Positions 46,091 to 59,236 of a stretch of 64,000 nucleotides of DNA are shown here, in pieces (positions within the stretch are counted from its first letter, which is position 1; each line of letters starts with the position of its first letter). Where the stretch lies: positions 10,458,501 to 10,522,500 of the forward strand of contig CM063288.1 in the NCBI GenBank assembly GCA_032173965.1, given 5' to 3'. A model generated the notes under the pieces. It saw nothing but the letters and a program-made list of their open reading frames with translations. It was not told the DNA's origin and ran no database searches. The position numbers and the translations under genes are program-made. Origin of the DNA: Sitta carolinensis. Taxonomy: Eukaryota > Chordata > Aves > Passeriformes > Sittidae.

Positions 46091-48997
46091 GACATCTCTT
46101 TGTTGAAAAAGTAACTTTCCTCAGCCATTGAATTCCTGCCCTGTTGTCTAGAGTCTGATTCCTGCTTAATAATTTGAGTGTTTTTAGGTCTGGGGATAGA
46201 TAGCTACTCAACTACATATCACTACAATTACTGATATGGAATCATCATTTTCTGTAAGAATTCCCCGAAATTGCTTTTTAAGTTTGAATTGTCTGCGCAC
46301 TTCATTACCGTTTGGCATGTAAATATTTTGGAAAAAGTTCCACTGTGATGAATAACTGCAATCATAGTCCATTTCTTGTGTCTCACCACTTGACTTAATC
46401 ACATGTATGATGTACAGTCCTAAATTAACTGGATCCAGCATGCCATGGATTACATCTTCTCCCCAGTTCCAACCTTCCAGGTAAACCATGGTTGTTACTA
46501 GTAGGGCTAGAAGTGCGTTTAAGAAGGAGGTTGTACGGACTTAAATACTTCACTGATTCTTGCTGTAATATGTCACAGTCTCAAAGGAAGGTTTCTGCTC
46601 CCAAACGCCATAAATTTACCCTACTTGTCTAGAGATTAAGAAAAAAAATTCATATTCTTGTGGTGATGGTTAGTTGAAAATGTTTCAGGCTCCTTTGCAA
46701 GAACAAGGTTGGCATGTTTAAAAAAGCCTATCAAGCTGCATTTCCTTAGCTAGCATCTCTTGATTTCCTTTGGAGAAGTTTTGTTTGAGGTGGCCTTAGA
46801 TTGACATCAGATGCTGAAAATATAAAGCTTTTTCCCTCACTTATTGCATAGTTCTGGCTCTGTGGTACTTGTGTATCCCAGCCAGCAGCAGCACAGAGTC
46901 ATTCTGTGCCTGTGTGTTCATGCCTACTTCTGTGTGCCTGTGCAAGAGGAGAGAGGGATCTGTTCAAAGCAGGGGTTGGTTTGGGGTGCTGGATTGCACT
47001 TAACATGGTGGATGGGAGATTATGGTACTGTGGTATGTGTTCCCATGGTAACTGAGCTGTTTTTCCCAGAGATGGAATGGAAGCTGAAGCTGTGTCTTTC
47101 CTATGGTCCCTTACTATTGTCCTTGAAATTAAACCTTCTAATTTATTTCTATAAAATAGAGTCAATATTCTCACAAAATTATAAGATAAACAAAATAGTT
47201 TACATTCCTTTATTAAAAATATGATGTGAAAAACTTTTCTTCTAACCAGTGGGATTGGAGAGGTAGATACCTCATTACCCAATCCCTAATCAGTATCCTA
47301 AAAGTTATAAATAACTGAAGTTTCAATAAACTTAAGTTCTTTTCTTCTTCTGTACCTAAACACCTGTTATCTGTGTGTTGCTGTGTATCCCTCTGTGCAT
47401 CACAGCAACACCTTACTACAACTTCTTCATCCAGCATTAAGGGCTCATTATATTTTAATCACATCGATCCGTATGAGAGATGTTTCAGCACAAGGCTTCT
47501 CTTAGCTAAAGATGCTGCAGGAAACCCCATGATGCTTTATGGGCATTGGGCATTTTAGCAATAGGACCATTCTGACAGGACAGCGGTGGGGCTTCCAGTT
47601 CTGCCCTGCATGTAACTCTGGGAAGAGGAGTCTCTGAATGAGCTCTACACCATTATCAGAGTGAGTACAGGGCATCTATCTGCTGTCTGTGGAATACCTA
47701 CAGTCTTGGGTCAGAGTAGCATCTTCCTCTGGAGGTTGGGAGCTGATTGCCCCAGTGCTCCCCTTCACATCCAATGTCTGCAGCTTGAAGCCCTCTCCAA
47801 GGAGGGGAGTGTACAACCAGCCCTTCACAGACCTTACACAGTTCTTATACTCCAGGTAGAAGAACCACAGAAGGTGGAGCTGGGGTTAAGCTGCCACTTT
47901 TATGTCCAATAGCTCATTATTACAGCTTATTTTAGGGACTTACTTCAGAAGCCAACCATGTTAAGTCTTTTGAATGTGAATCTTGAATTTAAGAGCTATC
48001 CCTTTAGGATGATATAACATTTTCCTTTGTTCAACATTTTTCTTTGTATGTACTTTTCCCAAAAAAAAAAAATATTTTGTGGAATGCATGAGAACAAGGC
48101 CCTCTCCAGCCTGTTTTGTGAGAAGTGTCTAAAAGAGAAGTGGAATGGACACATTCCAAATATTGAAAACTCTTACAAAGTTGTAAAAGGTTTAGTGCAA
48201 ATCTCTCTCACTTCAAACCTGTCCACCTACCTGAATCTCATCTTCCCTGTTTTTTGAAAATGCAGAGGAGGAACAAATCTCACTTTGATAAAATTCCTTC
48301 ATCTTATTCCTTAAGCACCTGAATAACTCAGTATTCTAAAACTATGCTAGGGAAACATTAAAGCAGAAACAGAAGAACTCCAGAAGCTGACAGTGATTTG
48401 TACTGCCTCGTGCATATGCATTTCTGCATAGCCCTGAATTATTGATTAGCTGTTATTTCAATAATTGATTTTTCTACATATTTGCACTGCCCTTAGAGAA
48501 ACCTGCAAGAATGCAATTATTAATTTGTATTGTTGAGAAAATCTAGCATGTTTTTAATGGCTTTTATGAGGTGATCCTGTCCTCCTATGGCACTGCTGAT
48601 CTATGGAAATTCATTGCACTAGATTTAGCTCATACTGATACATATGAGAGAAGATGGAGCCTTTCATTGCTTTGATACATTTCGCTTCCTCCAAGCAATA
48701 ACTGTTGTGCATTTAGCAAGATGTTTTTCTGGTTTCAACACGGAAGCATTATTGTAGTGGCATAGAAAGCTTTTTTCATGGACATGAAATTTCATGCAGC
48801 AGTAGGTTTAGCTGAAGTGGCTTTTAAGTCATGTTGCAATGCCTAGATAAAAGCAAATCTAAAAGTATGAAGTATAGGTAATCACATTACTTTAAATAAT
48901 TGCTCTTTGTAATATTTCTGTTAATTTGTGGTATAAGGAAGGAATTAAATTTGGATATTAACAAGCATCAGATTATCAAAGACAAATTAGTCTGTTT
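46091..48997. other. Unique non-coding DNA
   Basis: No gene or repeat family recognised. The open frames at 46844-47224 and 46899-47282, about 126 codons each, lie on opposite strands of the same DNA and have no motif. An A-run occurs at about 48060-48071. Confidence 0.5.
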
Positions 48998-49920
48998 CAG
49001 AAGAACATTGAAACAGCTACACTGGGTCACAGAAAAGACCTTCCGTGACTCAGACCAGAGCTCGGCCCTTCACTTTCTTTTCCCAAAGCATCTGCTGCTG
49101 GCCAGTGTAGAGCAGCAGCACCAGCAGCAGTTATTTTTTCCCAGCTTCTGGCAGCCAGCCATGTGGGTTCTGCTTCAGCCAGAGGTTGTATCTGCATCAT
49201 TGTCTTTAATAGTCCATGGTGGACCTTTCTTCCATGAATTTCTCTAATTGCTTTTCTTTTAATCCATTTATGCTTTTGGCTTTCAAAACATCCTGTGGCA
49301 ATAAGTTCCACAACTTAATTATGTAGTGTATAATAAAAAAAAAATAAAATTGGCCCCTTTTGTTTTAAGCAAACTGTCCAACCATTTCATTTGGTGCCCC
49401 CTGTTTCTTGCATCATGAGAACAGTTGTTCCTGCTCACTGTCTCTGTGCTATTCCTGATACTAGACCATAATCATATTCTTCTCCACTGTGATCTCTCTT
49501 GCAGGCTGCAAAGTCCTCATCTGGTTAATCTCTTCTTGCAAAAAGAGCTGTTTTGTGCCTCTGCTATTTATGTCGTCCTTCTCCCTGTCTTTTTCTAATT
49601 ATCCCAAATCCATTTCAGAACGTTTTCAGCACCCATTAGTGAAGATGTGGGCAAAACTCAGTCTATATGCAGAGAAATTATGTTCCTGTTTCTTCTGTAA
49701 TCATCCCTGACACTGTTTTTCCCTTTTACCACCCCCAAGCATTCAGTTTGTCCCTTTACAGAGAATTCCATGTTACACTTTAAAGATCTCTTTCCTGGGT
49801 AAGAAAGGGTAACTTAGATCACATAACAGTGTATGCAGAAACTCTGTGGGTTTTATCCATGTATAGCCCATTGCATTTAGTGACACTGCATTTCCCAGTA
49901 TCCCAAAGCAACCTTCTTCC
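48998..49920 (-). mobile_element. Ancient CR1/L3-type LINE relic, minus strand
   Basis: Read on the + strand, successive blocks match the reverse complement of an old amniote CR1 3' end. They are CTACACTGGGTCA (49017), TTCCCAGCTTCTGGCA (49138), TTTAATAGTCCATGGTGGACC with TTCCATGAATTTCTCTAA (49204-49249), AATCCATTTATGCTTTTGGC, ACATCCTGTGGCAATAAGTT, CATTTCATTTGGTGCCCCCT and AGTCCTCATCTGGTTAATCTC. Further on come GAAGATGTGGGC (49640), AAGATCTCTTTCCTGGGTAA (49783) and a GCATTTAGTGACACTGCATTT segment near 49873-49893. The order is collinear for over 900 bases, reaching from the 3' UTR into the end of the reverse transcriptase region. Many substitutions and stops make it long dead. The overlapping open frames at 48900-49247 and 49027-49311 are not genes. 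Confidence 0.85.
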
Positions 49921-52900
49921 TTCCTGCTGTTTATAGTGTGTTTCTTTGCCTAAACTGAGCAAATAATGCGTGTGAAGATTTTTGCCTTGGTTGTTGCCTG
50001 TTTCGGTTGAATTGCAATTTCTTCAAATTCAGGTTTTTCCACTGCTGTGGAATTAAAAATTAGCACTGAGTGGTGAGGGGAAAATGAGCCATTTGCTCAA
50101 GCAAAAAAACCACACTGATCTGTTTGTGCTTTTCCTGGGATCCAAGCTAGCTCTGGAGTTCTAACACAGCCCTGCACTGTGCTAGAGTGTCTCTACCTGC
50201 ACAGAAAGTGGTCCGAGAGGAAAGCTGTCTCTCAGTAACACTCTTCTCTCTGAGTGATAAAAATGCAGTTAACAATACATTAAAAAATTAACATTAAAGC
50301 TAATGTGGTATATATAGAGCCAGAGTATGACTGTGTAAATTCATTAAATAATGAGATGAAAAGTGGATGAAGGCTTCTTCCATGCTGTCCCTTGCAAAGG
50401 CAAAGCAGGAAATGCCACCTGGGCAGGAAAAGAGGGGTGTAAACAAAGGACAAAGGGTGCAGCAAGGGACCCTGCTTTCCTCCAGCTCCTTCCTTACCTC
50501 CTGGTGCACAGACATGACTCGGGTCAAGCTCTGCTTTGTTCTTCAAACCCTTTATCTCCCCTGTTTCTGTATGAGTGCTAAACCAGTGCAAAACTAAACG
50601 CAAAGGTAAAAATCCATTTTACTGGCATTTGATGTGCTGAAAGGCACAGTATTTCTGGAAATGGAAAACTTGTGTGTTGTGACTGGCTGTTTGATGGAAA
50701 ATGTAAAGCTGAATAGCTTGGTAAAAAAATCCAAATAATGTATTTTCTCTGAAGCTCTGGCTTTCCAAGTAGCAAAGCAGTAACCCAATTTGGTTCCTCA
50801 GAAGCTTGCATGGTCATTAGGTATTTAGTATTGAGTAAATATTAGCTTTCCTGGTCTGGTGGATTTGTGGTACCGTGTGTGATTACTGTGTTTTATTAAG
50901 GGGCATCTCTAAACATCTGTGTGATAAATAACTGCAGCATTATGTCAACTTGTATCTGTCATGTGAGTTCAGGCACAACCAGAAAGGCAGTATTTCTTCT
51001 ATGGCAAATGCACATTTTGATGCTTTTTTCTTCCCCAGAGAAACAAGCAGACTTTTGTTCTCTGCAGCTCTGTGTTTATTGTCCTTCTGCTGTTTTACAC
51101 TGGGAATTGGAAGTGGAGGGAGTGGGGTTTATTTAATTATTATTATTGCTGTCTATTAATTTTTTTTCACCTGTACCTATTATTATCCAGAAATAGAAGT
51201 TATGACTTCTTGGGTATGATTAGAGGGTACAGGAGAGCCATTAAGTGCTATGATGTGAGGTGGCAGCAACTGGAGCTCAATGACTGGCTCAGGAACCAAA
51301 ACTAAAACTGCTGAATGTGTAACTAGACCTGAGATAAGTCACAAAGGAAAGCAGGGGAAAAATCAGTTAATAAATACAGTAGATGCAATATCTGGCAGAG
51401 AGCCCTCCCTTTTACATACCTCCTCACATCATTCCCAGAGTAGAGTATCCACTGAAGACAAATTTAGAATCCCTGAATCTATTTATTGCCTGATTTTTTT
51501 GTGTGTAAGCTGAAGCTGAGGAAAAATGGGAATGCTTCCATTTCCAGGTTTTGGATTGTTGGAGGAGGAAAGGAGGGGCACGGTTAGGTGTAACTGCACA
51601 TGAGAACCAAAACAGTTTGCTGAACCCAAGAGTCTTTTGATAGCATATGAGACAACTAATCCGTTGTGGATATAGCTTGTATTGATCTCATTAATGGACC
51701 TCTAACAATGAAACTCCCCAGCTGCAGATGGTGTACAGACAAGTAGAGAATACACAAAAGAGATTTACCTTGTTGACTGCATTCTATTATATTCTAATGT
51801 ACTTCTATATATAAACATAGATGGATTTTTTTTTTAATCCTGTAACCCTTGAACAATTAAACAGGACCTGACAAACTGGTAGAGGAAATTATTTGTCTAG
51901 GAATGCTCTTGTTAGATTACTTCTGAATCATGAAAATGTTACAATAAAAATGAGAAACATTTGAAATCTACATTTATGAGGAATGGCACAGTTAACTTTT
52001 GCTTCAGTCTCATAAATATTCAGCTTACTGTTTCGGTAACATAATAATGAGAAATGGAAAAGCATATGTTGAGAACAACTACAAGAAAAAGAAAAAGCAG
52101 CAGCGTTTTGTACTTCAACAAGTCTATATATAGAAAATGAGTCATTGCACCCACCTCTGAAAAGGAATGTGGCCACTAACTAGAAGAGTATTGCACCACT
52201 GTGTGATAGTTCAGGGCAGGTAACAACAGAAATGTATCCCAGGCCACAGCTACAATTGGGGGGCAAAGAGGGGTCCTCCTGTCCTGTGCCTGCTCTGACA
52301 AAGAAAGTTTGCCCTCTGCAAACTTCTGCAGAGGTTTCTTTTCCATTGCCCTGCAACATCAAAAGCTTCCCAATCTAAAGCTCAAAGTAGATAGGCATTT
52401 CTTAAAACAAAAACCAGGAGATGAAAGAAATTCTTCAGCTTTTGTTGACTGTTTTGTCTCTGATTGCAAAGCCAATATTTAATTTTGCATGCTGCACTGA
52501 CTGTTATGTATTTTCTCTGACTTGAAGTAAATTAGAAGGTAGAGAAAAACATTATCATTACAAACAGGTCAGATTTGTACCTCATCATGCTTGTGGAACC
52601 ATTGAGCACGTTTTCATATCTGTGCTTTTCTGGTCCAGAGCAGATTCACAACTTTTAATCATTTTCCCAGATTAGGAAGAAGATAGACTGATAGCATACG
52701 AGTTACTGAGTGGATGTGCTATCCTGAATTCCGTATGGGAGAAGGTCCTTAAGAAAGGATGGGCAATCCTTCAGCTCCAAAGAAAGCTCTATTTGACCCA
52801 AAGAGGATTAGCTGCTGCCCTGTGTCCTCCCACTTTCACATGTTCCTGTGTATATTGTAATTCAACAATCACATAGAAAAGCGTCACTAGGGCAGCACTG

Positions 52901-53376
52901 TGGGGCAGTGAAGGGAAAGTTAATGGGATGAAATGTGGCTGTGTTGTGGTGTGAGAGTGAGTGATGGTTGATTATTTCAATCCCAGTCATGGATTTGTAA
53001 GGAAGATTTCTGCCCAAATGAATTATGTGACATTATTCGCAAAGCTGACAGTTATTAGTAGCAGATCTAATTGGAACATCATGGGAAGACTGGAAATTTT
53101 TGCAAAAGAGGCTGAGTGGTTTTGTCAGTTGTATGTATGCCAGTGAAATTGCTGACAGTTTAGGGATCCGAGACTGCATATGCTTAAACAACAAATGAAG
53201 CCCTCCTAGCGTGGCTGTATCTCCCTGAACAGTTTATGAAAGCCAGGAGCTTCACCCTGTTTTACTTGTGAGGTTTTTCTAGTAAATTTGTGTACTACTA
53301 GAAATAAATCAGCATTGTTCCTTGTGTTTAGCCCTGTCTGGAGTGTGGGTGCACAGTGCCAGTGACTGGGACTCAC
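49921..53376. other. Unique non-coding DNA
   Basis: No recognised gene or repeat family. The old CR1 may extend some way past 49920, but the match becomes too weak to follow by eye. Open frames on both strands at 50280-50603 overlap and are motif-free. Confidence 0.5.
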
Positions 53377-53444
53377 CTGGGTCCTGGGGATTTTCCTGTT
53401 ACATTTTAATGCCAAGGGTGGACACATGTGAAAAGGAGGTGGCC
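53377..53444 (-). other. Candidate exon on the minus strand (68 nt)
   Basis: On the minus strand a strong pyrimidine-rich acceptor (CAGTCCCCCTCTGCAG, AG at 53446-53445) precedes 68 nt ending in CAG and the donor GTGAGTCC (GT at 53376-53375). One frame is open through it (PPPFHMCPPLALK and on) and continues well beyond both sites, so the frame itself says little. The length is not a multiple of three. No product recognised; it may be a pseudo-exon. Confidence 0.17.
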
Positions 53445-53800
53445 CTGCAGAGGGGGACTGTGAAGGGCTGGGGAAAGCAAAACTGGAAGCGCTTTGTGCC
53501 TTCTGGATCGCAGGGTACTGATGGGCTTTGTTCTGAATTTCATTTTTAAAAAGGGAAAGTCTGTGATTTATATTGGGGGAAAAAAGCCCAACCCTGACTG
53601 GGGAGAACATCCCTCACTGTGTGTGCTCGTTTTCTCTCTAATGCTGGTCTCGTGTGGGACACGAAGGCCGTGGTTTGGGCCAGGGGGATGCAGTGCCCAT
53701 AGTGCTGGGGAGGGCACCTCAGCCATACCCTGCCCGTGGGCAGGGGGGAGGCAGAACAGCGCCGGGAGCTCTTCCCCAGAACTCACACTCCCATTCCAGC
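53445..53800. other. GC-rich patch with G-runs
   Basis: A locally GC-rich segment with several G-runs (GGGCCAGGGGG, CTGGGGAGGG, GTGGGCAGGGGGGAGG at about 53677-53750) that could support G-quadruplex formation on the + strand. Open frames of 121 codons (+) and 72 codons (-) cross it without recognised domains, probably reflecting stop-poor composition. Confidence 0.4.
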
Positions 53801-56800
53801 AGATCTTAGAAACGACCTCTGACAGGCTTTTCTGTTTCTATTTGGGATTTTCAGCCTGATTTTCCAAGCAAATAAGGCTGTGTGATCACACTGTCTGTGA
53901 ATTCACCTCATTCCCTCACCAGGACAGATTTAAACCAGCTCGCTGGTTTTCTACCATGTTTGACAAGGCAGAAGAGGTCTTGAAAGTTACTGAGGCTCCC
54001 AGAAATTGCACAAAATAGCATCTGCAGAGAGGGAGGCAACCCAAGTTCATGCCCTGCTGAGGGTAAGACAGGCAAAACTTGGGACAAGAAGCAGTGGTTG
54101 GGTGCCCATTGTGAAGGAGATGGTGGCCTAATTTATTTTTGAAACAAAAAGTAAAATAATTGTTAAAACAGAATCTTTACAACTAGTGAGCATATGCATC
54201 TCTCAGTTGTATGGCTTGAAAGTTAAGTTCTGGCACTCAAACCTGAGAGATTTTAGGAAAGGATGTTGAATTCTTCACTGGGGTATGTTTTTTTATACAC
54301 AGCATAAAAACAGGATTTATATTGATACTAAACTTTTTAGGACTTCTCTAATATTAGGCATGTGTAAACTGCTTTGAAGCCATTTGATGACAAAGCATTC
54401 ATAAAAATTGTGTTATAAATTCAGCTTTTTCAGAGACACTGATTGATAGTAGAATAAACCTGGCTTTAGGTCTTCTAATACTCCAGTATCAAAGCCAGCA
54501 CAGTGATGGTGATGTGATGCATATACCATGTGCTGCCTGCTCAAGGAAAGGTGACGTGGACTAATTTTGCCCTGGCAAGCTTTCTAGAGTAACTGCTGAG
54601 GGATGGCCTCAGTGGATCCCACAATGGCCTTTGTGGAGTCCAAGCCTAAGGGGTAGAAAAGAATTTTCAGCTTCCCCTCCCGAGGGATTTTTATTAGCAC
54701 AATTTTAAACTATGGAATGGCCTAAAAGTGTTGATTGTAGGGTGTCAGTCCTCATTGAACGGAACTGTATTTCTTTGTTAGGGCTTTTTTCTTTAATGTT
54801 AATTTCCCTCCAGAGTATCTGCAGTTGGGTTTTATTTATTGTGTGGGAACTATGGAAATTTTGTAGTTCAAGGAAGTATACTGTGAGGGCACTTCTTCAA
54901 GATAATATAAAGGTTTAGGTAGATAGAAGCCACTGAAGGGCTTCCTGTTGAGTTTTGCTTCTCTCCTTTGACAGGTATTCAGTTTATTGCTTGGACAAAT
55001 TTAATTTTTATTATGCTGTTTTATAAGGTACATGCTTACAATTCCCATTTTTCCTTTTAAACAACCCACAAGCTGAAGAGCTTCCCCAGAAAGCTTTGCT
55101 AAGCATTTGTATTTTGGGACAACTACAGGAATACACAGAGCTGCTGGTGGCAATGGAAATACACTGAGCATCTGTTATGTTTGTAATAACTGTAGAATAG
55201 TACAGTAAAAATCCAGGGATGTAGCTTAAGTGATCCAAAATAAGGTACAGATCTCAAGTCAGCCTGTCATTCAGGTTTTTTTCCAGGTCATTGTGTTTCA
55301 CAAGAATAGTCAGAAGAAAAGGAACATAAAGTAGGTTTACTCATAGCTTGATGTTCTATCTGCATACAAACTAAACATGTTAAACTTTGCACACAGTCTG
55401 TATTCACCACGTTGAGTTGTAGCTGTGTTGCTTTATAGAAGAGTATTTACAATACATAGTTAGCATTAAACTTACCAAAGCCTCATTCATCTGGAATGTG
55501 TTCTTTTCACAAAAACAATCCTGAACTTAAATTTCCCAAAATATTTTTGTTTGTATGCCTTACTAATTTCATGAGCAGCAGACTATTGGAGGACTGCTTT
55601 TAACTGCTTGCTTAAAAATACCTTTGTATCAGCCTCCCAATCTCACAGCAGCTCTTACTGAACCAGTTTCACTGTATCACTAGATCATGTTTCTCCAACA
55701 TTTTAATGTGTATAACTACAATAAATGTTATGGCAGACAGCGACTTCCCCCATACTAGAGGGTTTTTTAGCTATAATTAGAAACATTTACTAGTCCTGGG
55801 CAGAGGAAAGATGACCTCTGACTCCTACAGGGCATACAGGCAGAAGCTGATGGTGTAAGCAGCATTGTTCTTTACTCAAATAGAAGAAGTCTTGCTTGTG
55901 GCAGGTTATTTAATGGTAATAGGATAAGGTGTGATGTCTGGCATAGATGTGCCTCCTCCTGCTCCTAAAGCCTTTGGGAATCAGAAATTTAATCTACTCT
56001 GGAAATAACTTCAAAAAACTACATGGCTTCATTTTTCATGACTCACTCTTTTTTTTTTTTTTGTGGCACAAGTGAATATCCCAAGATGTTCCTGAAAGCT
56101 GGGGGTTTTTTATTCATAAGCATTTTTAGTGAACACAGTTCAGCAAGTATTCCTGGGACATGTTCCCATCCTTAACTGTCCATATTTAGGGAAAAATTCC
56201 CTAGAGTCTGACCTTAATAAACCTTCTCTTCTGCAAATAGAGCCAAGTACTTGTCTTTTACTCTGTAAATGTGATGAACAATTAATTGCTGTCTTCTTTA
56301 AATATTGCTAAAATATATTATGTTACTCCAGTCCTCTTACATTCCTTCTTAAACTAATCCAGATCTTTCACCCTCTGCTTCTAATTATTCCCCAAAGCCT
56401 TGATTTTAGAGAGTGTTGCAACATTTCACTTTCCCGTTTTGCTGAGTGTTTAATGTTAATGGGAGATTCTTGAAGATGATTGGCAATGATTCACAGGTTT
56501 GTGTTTTTCTGATTAAATTCAGTATTGGATTTCACTAGAACTGCAGGCTTGACTGCACTTACCCTGTCTTACATTTTTTTAGCTGCTTCCTTCCTTATTC
56601 TAGTTTGTGTTTTTGACTGATTTTTAGAATTGTGCGAAGTTTCTGGTCATACTAAACTCTTTTTGTCAAGACATGGAGCAATGAAAGCATGGGTTACTTT
56701 AGTCTCTCTCAATCATTGAAATATATCTTCTGATATATTTATAGAATATTCCCTTTTTATCTTTCATGTCCCTCAGTACATGCATTGCTCTTGTGATGGA

Positions 56801-58857
56801 GATTCTGATTTTGGGGCAAGAGAGGTTTGCTGTTATTTCACATTCATATTTAGCCACGAGAAGTTGTTTCTGTGTTGGATTTTCAAAACTTGTAAATCTG
56901 ACAGCTAATACCTTCTTGTCTACTGTCCTGCTTTTGTCCAGCTTCTATCGTTTCCCTCTGGCAGCTTTTCAGTGTTTTCTTTTTGAAGCTAGTTCCCTGA
57001 ATTTAGTGAAGCTTTTTTAAGTTACGTAATTCTCATTTCATTGCTTTTATTCTTTGTCTGTCCACTCAGAGGGTAATACTGGTTTCAGACACCTTTCCCT
57101 TCTGAACCCTGAGAAGGTTCATCCCTGTTAACCGTAACTACATCAAAACCACCTCTATTGTAACCTCATGCAGGCTTGAAAAAGAGTTAGTCTCGTTATG
57201 AGTCTCCTTTAAATAAATTGTCAATGTTTGAGATTCATATTATTTAAATGTAGATGTAGATCCCTAAAATCTTGGTGCAATCTTGGCAGTATTTCAGGGT
57301 GGTCATCTAGACAATGGTAAGTAATAGGTACCAGTAGGGCAGTTCACCTCATTAGAGGAAGAAATTTTGTTGGAGGTGGGATGGTCCAAGGGCAGGGACA
57401 GAAGAAGTGAAGAAAACAGTTTATGTATCTCAAAGTTGCTTTATCTGTTCTGTCAGTTATTTACAAGCCTTGTTTTATCCTAGAGGCTGGGCTTACTTCA
57501 TCCCACCTCAGTTAAGTCTGTTGTTTCTGGGTGGGTGGTAAGGAGGGGGAAGGCATGGATGTGCCCACTGATCCTGTGGTGTAGCCCTGCCACACCTGAG
57601 AAGAAAATTCCTGGTGGACATCACAGCTGAGTCCATTTGAGGAACTGTTTAAAGCAGTATAGTTCATATAAACCACCAGAGTGAAAATCTGGACAAAGCA
57701 ACTTCTGCCACTGTCCAGACTAGGAAAATGGCCAGTGTTTACCAACTGCTTTAGCTAAACTGTTTACCTAAAGTAGGAGCTAAGTGGTGTTTAAAACGTT
57801 AGCTAACACCTTTCCTGAGCATGCCTCATGTAGTTTGTTTAGACAAGGCTGGCCAATATCTCCTTTCACTGGGAACGATTAGTCACAACCCAGAAAAACT
57901 GTTTGTCATGGATTTCTCAGGTTGAGAGTGTGGAGACACAAACCTCAGCCCCAGAAACTGGTGGATGGTGCTTGTCGTTACCCTCTTACCCTCTTGTGGT
58001 CTTTCCATGCCAGTTGCATGGGTTTTGCTTAAGTTCAAATTGTGTTTTTTCATTGCTGATTTGCAGCTGGTCTGAAGGGAATACATGAAAAGAGTGAAGT
58101 GCTTACAAACTTTACTTTACAAAAGACAAGTGACTTTAACAAGTAACTTATTAACAGTGATGGTTCTTTCAAGTCAGTGTCAGTAGTTGACTGAAATTTT
58201 CTTAAGTCAGAATCCACATTAGCGCAGAACTCACCACCTTTTAGTCATCTCTTGCAGGACTTAAACTTTTAGATGAAATTTACAGAAATATAAATTTCTG
58301 TGGGAATGGGGAAAGTGGGAATGTTGTTTCCCAGGCCTCTACCTTCCCAGCATACATGGATGTGGATGTGTTTGTGGATTGTTGATGAGAATGTTTTAAT
58401 GATTCACCGAACATCCCAACTCATGCCAAATCCAAATGCCTCTCCCTAAATTTTCCCTGCAGCTGCCTTAGTAGGATTATGCTTTCTTTTCATCCATCTT
58501 TCAGTAACTGTATTGTGCAAGAGCATGTAAATATCTGAACTGAGAGGGCAGCTCAAACTGTGCACATGGTACTGTTTAGGCAACTCAGACAGATGGTGTG
58601 ACTAGTTACAATGAAAACAGTTCCTTCAACATGGGTGGAGGAAGGTTTCATGAATCTTTGGCTGTGTGGAAGCTCTAGCAGGATCTGAGCCTGGGTGCAG
58701 AGTAATTCCTCAACTCAGGGCTTTTGCTGGCAGAAAATTGCTTCGTGCCATTCCAAGTAGCTTGAGTCCTATAATAGTTCTCATTTCAGCAAAGGTGCAG
58801 GATGAAGGGGTAATGCTGCTTCAGCTGCTTTTCCTTCTGATCTTTTCTATTGTTTGA
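53801..58857. other. Unique AT-rich non-coding DNA
   Basis: About 5 kb with no recognised gene or repeat family. A T14 run lies at 56049-56062. The pyrimidine-rich region 56500-57100 might hide a very old retroposon, but no family could be assigned. All open frames are under 85 codons. Confidence 0.5.
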
Positions 58858-58912
58858 CATTTTTATTTACTCTTCTGCAAAAAAAGCATTTTTATTTACT
58901 CTTCTGCAAAAG
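58858..58912. repeat. 29-bp tandem duplication
   Basis: The block CATTTTTATTTACTCTTCTG plus CAAAA begins at 58858 and again at 58887. The two copies are identical over 25 bases and then differ only in the length of the A run. The near-perfect identity indicates a recent slippage or replication duplication. Confidence 0.93.
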
Positions 58913-58946
58913 AAAATATAAAACAATAGTGGGATTGGTTTTTCAG

Positions 58947-59039
58947 GGCTTCGCATCCTCTGTTAGTCATTTGCACTGCTGCAAAACACTCCCTGTGGTG
59001 CCAGACCCATCTTCTGCATTCTCATTCCCTCACGCACAG
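58947..59039 (+). other. Candidate 93-nt exon on the plus strand
   Basis: The acceptor GGATTGGTTTTTCAG ends at 58946. Ninety-three nt later, CACAG is followed by GTGAGGTG (donor GT at 59040-59041). The frame from the first base is open for exactly 31 codons (start [13 protein letters not shown]). The last 25 bases are themselves pyrimidine-rich and end in CACGCACAG, so 59039/59040 could also serve as an acceptor joined to a donor. No domain is recognised. The long surrounding open frame, 58854-59333, runs into the ATCC array, which argues against coding beyond this unit. Confidence 0.15.
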
Positions 59040-59145
59040 GTGAGGTGGTTGGAGAAAACAGGCGTAACCAAGAACCCAATTTTGGAAATAAGAACCAGCA
59101 GCAAAGCTCACCAAATCAGACTCCCCACATCCAGTGGAATGGATC

Positions 59146-59236
59146 ATCCATCCATCCATCCATCCATCCATCCATCCATCCATCCATCCATCCATCCATC
59201 CATCCATCCATCCATCCATCCATCCATCCATCCATC
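59146..59236. repeat. (ATCC)n microsatellite, about 23 copies
   Basis: Ninety-one bases of uninterrupted ATCC repeats. Because the array has no stop codon in some frames, it produces Ile-His-Pro-Ser repeats on the + strand and Trp-Met-Asp-Gly repeats on the minus strand; both are artefacts. The purity suggests a recent and polymorphic array. Confidence 0.97.

Noticed and set aside
56500..57100. Another ancient LINE in antisense
   Set aside because: The pyrimidine-rich texture is similar, but no segment could be matched to a CR1 or L2 block in order.
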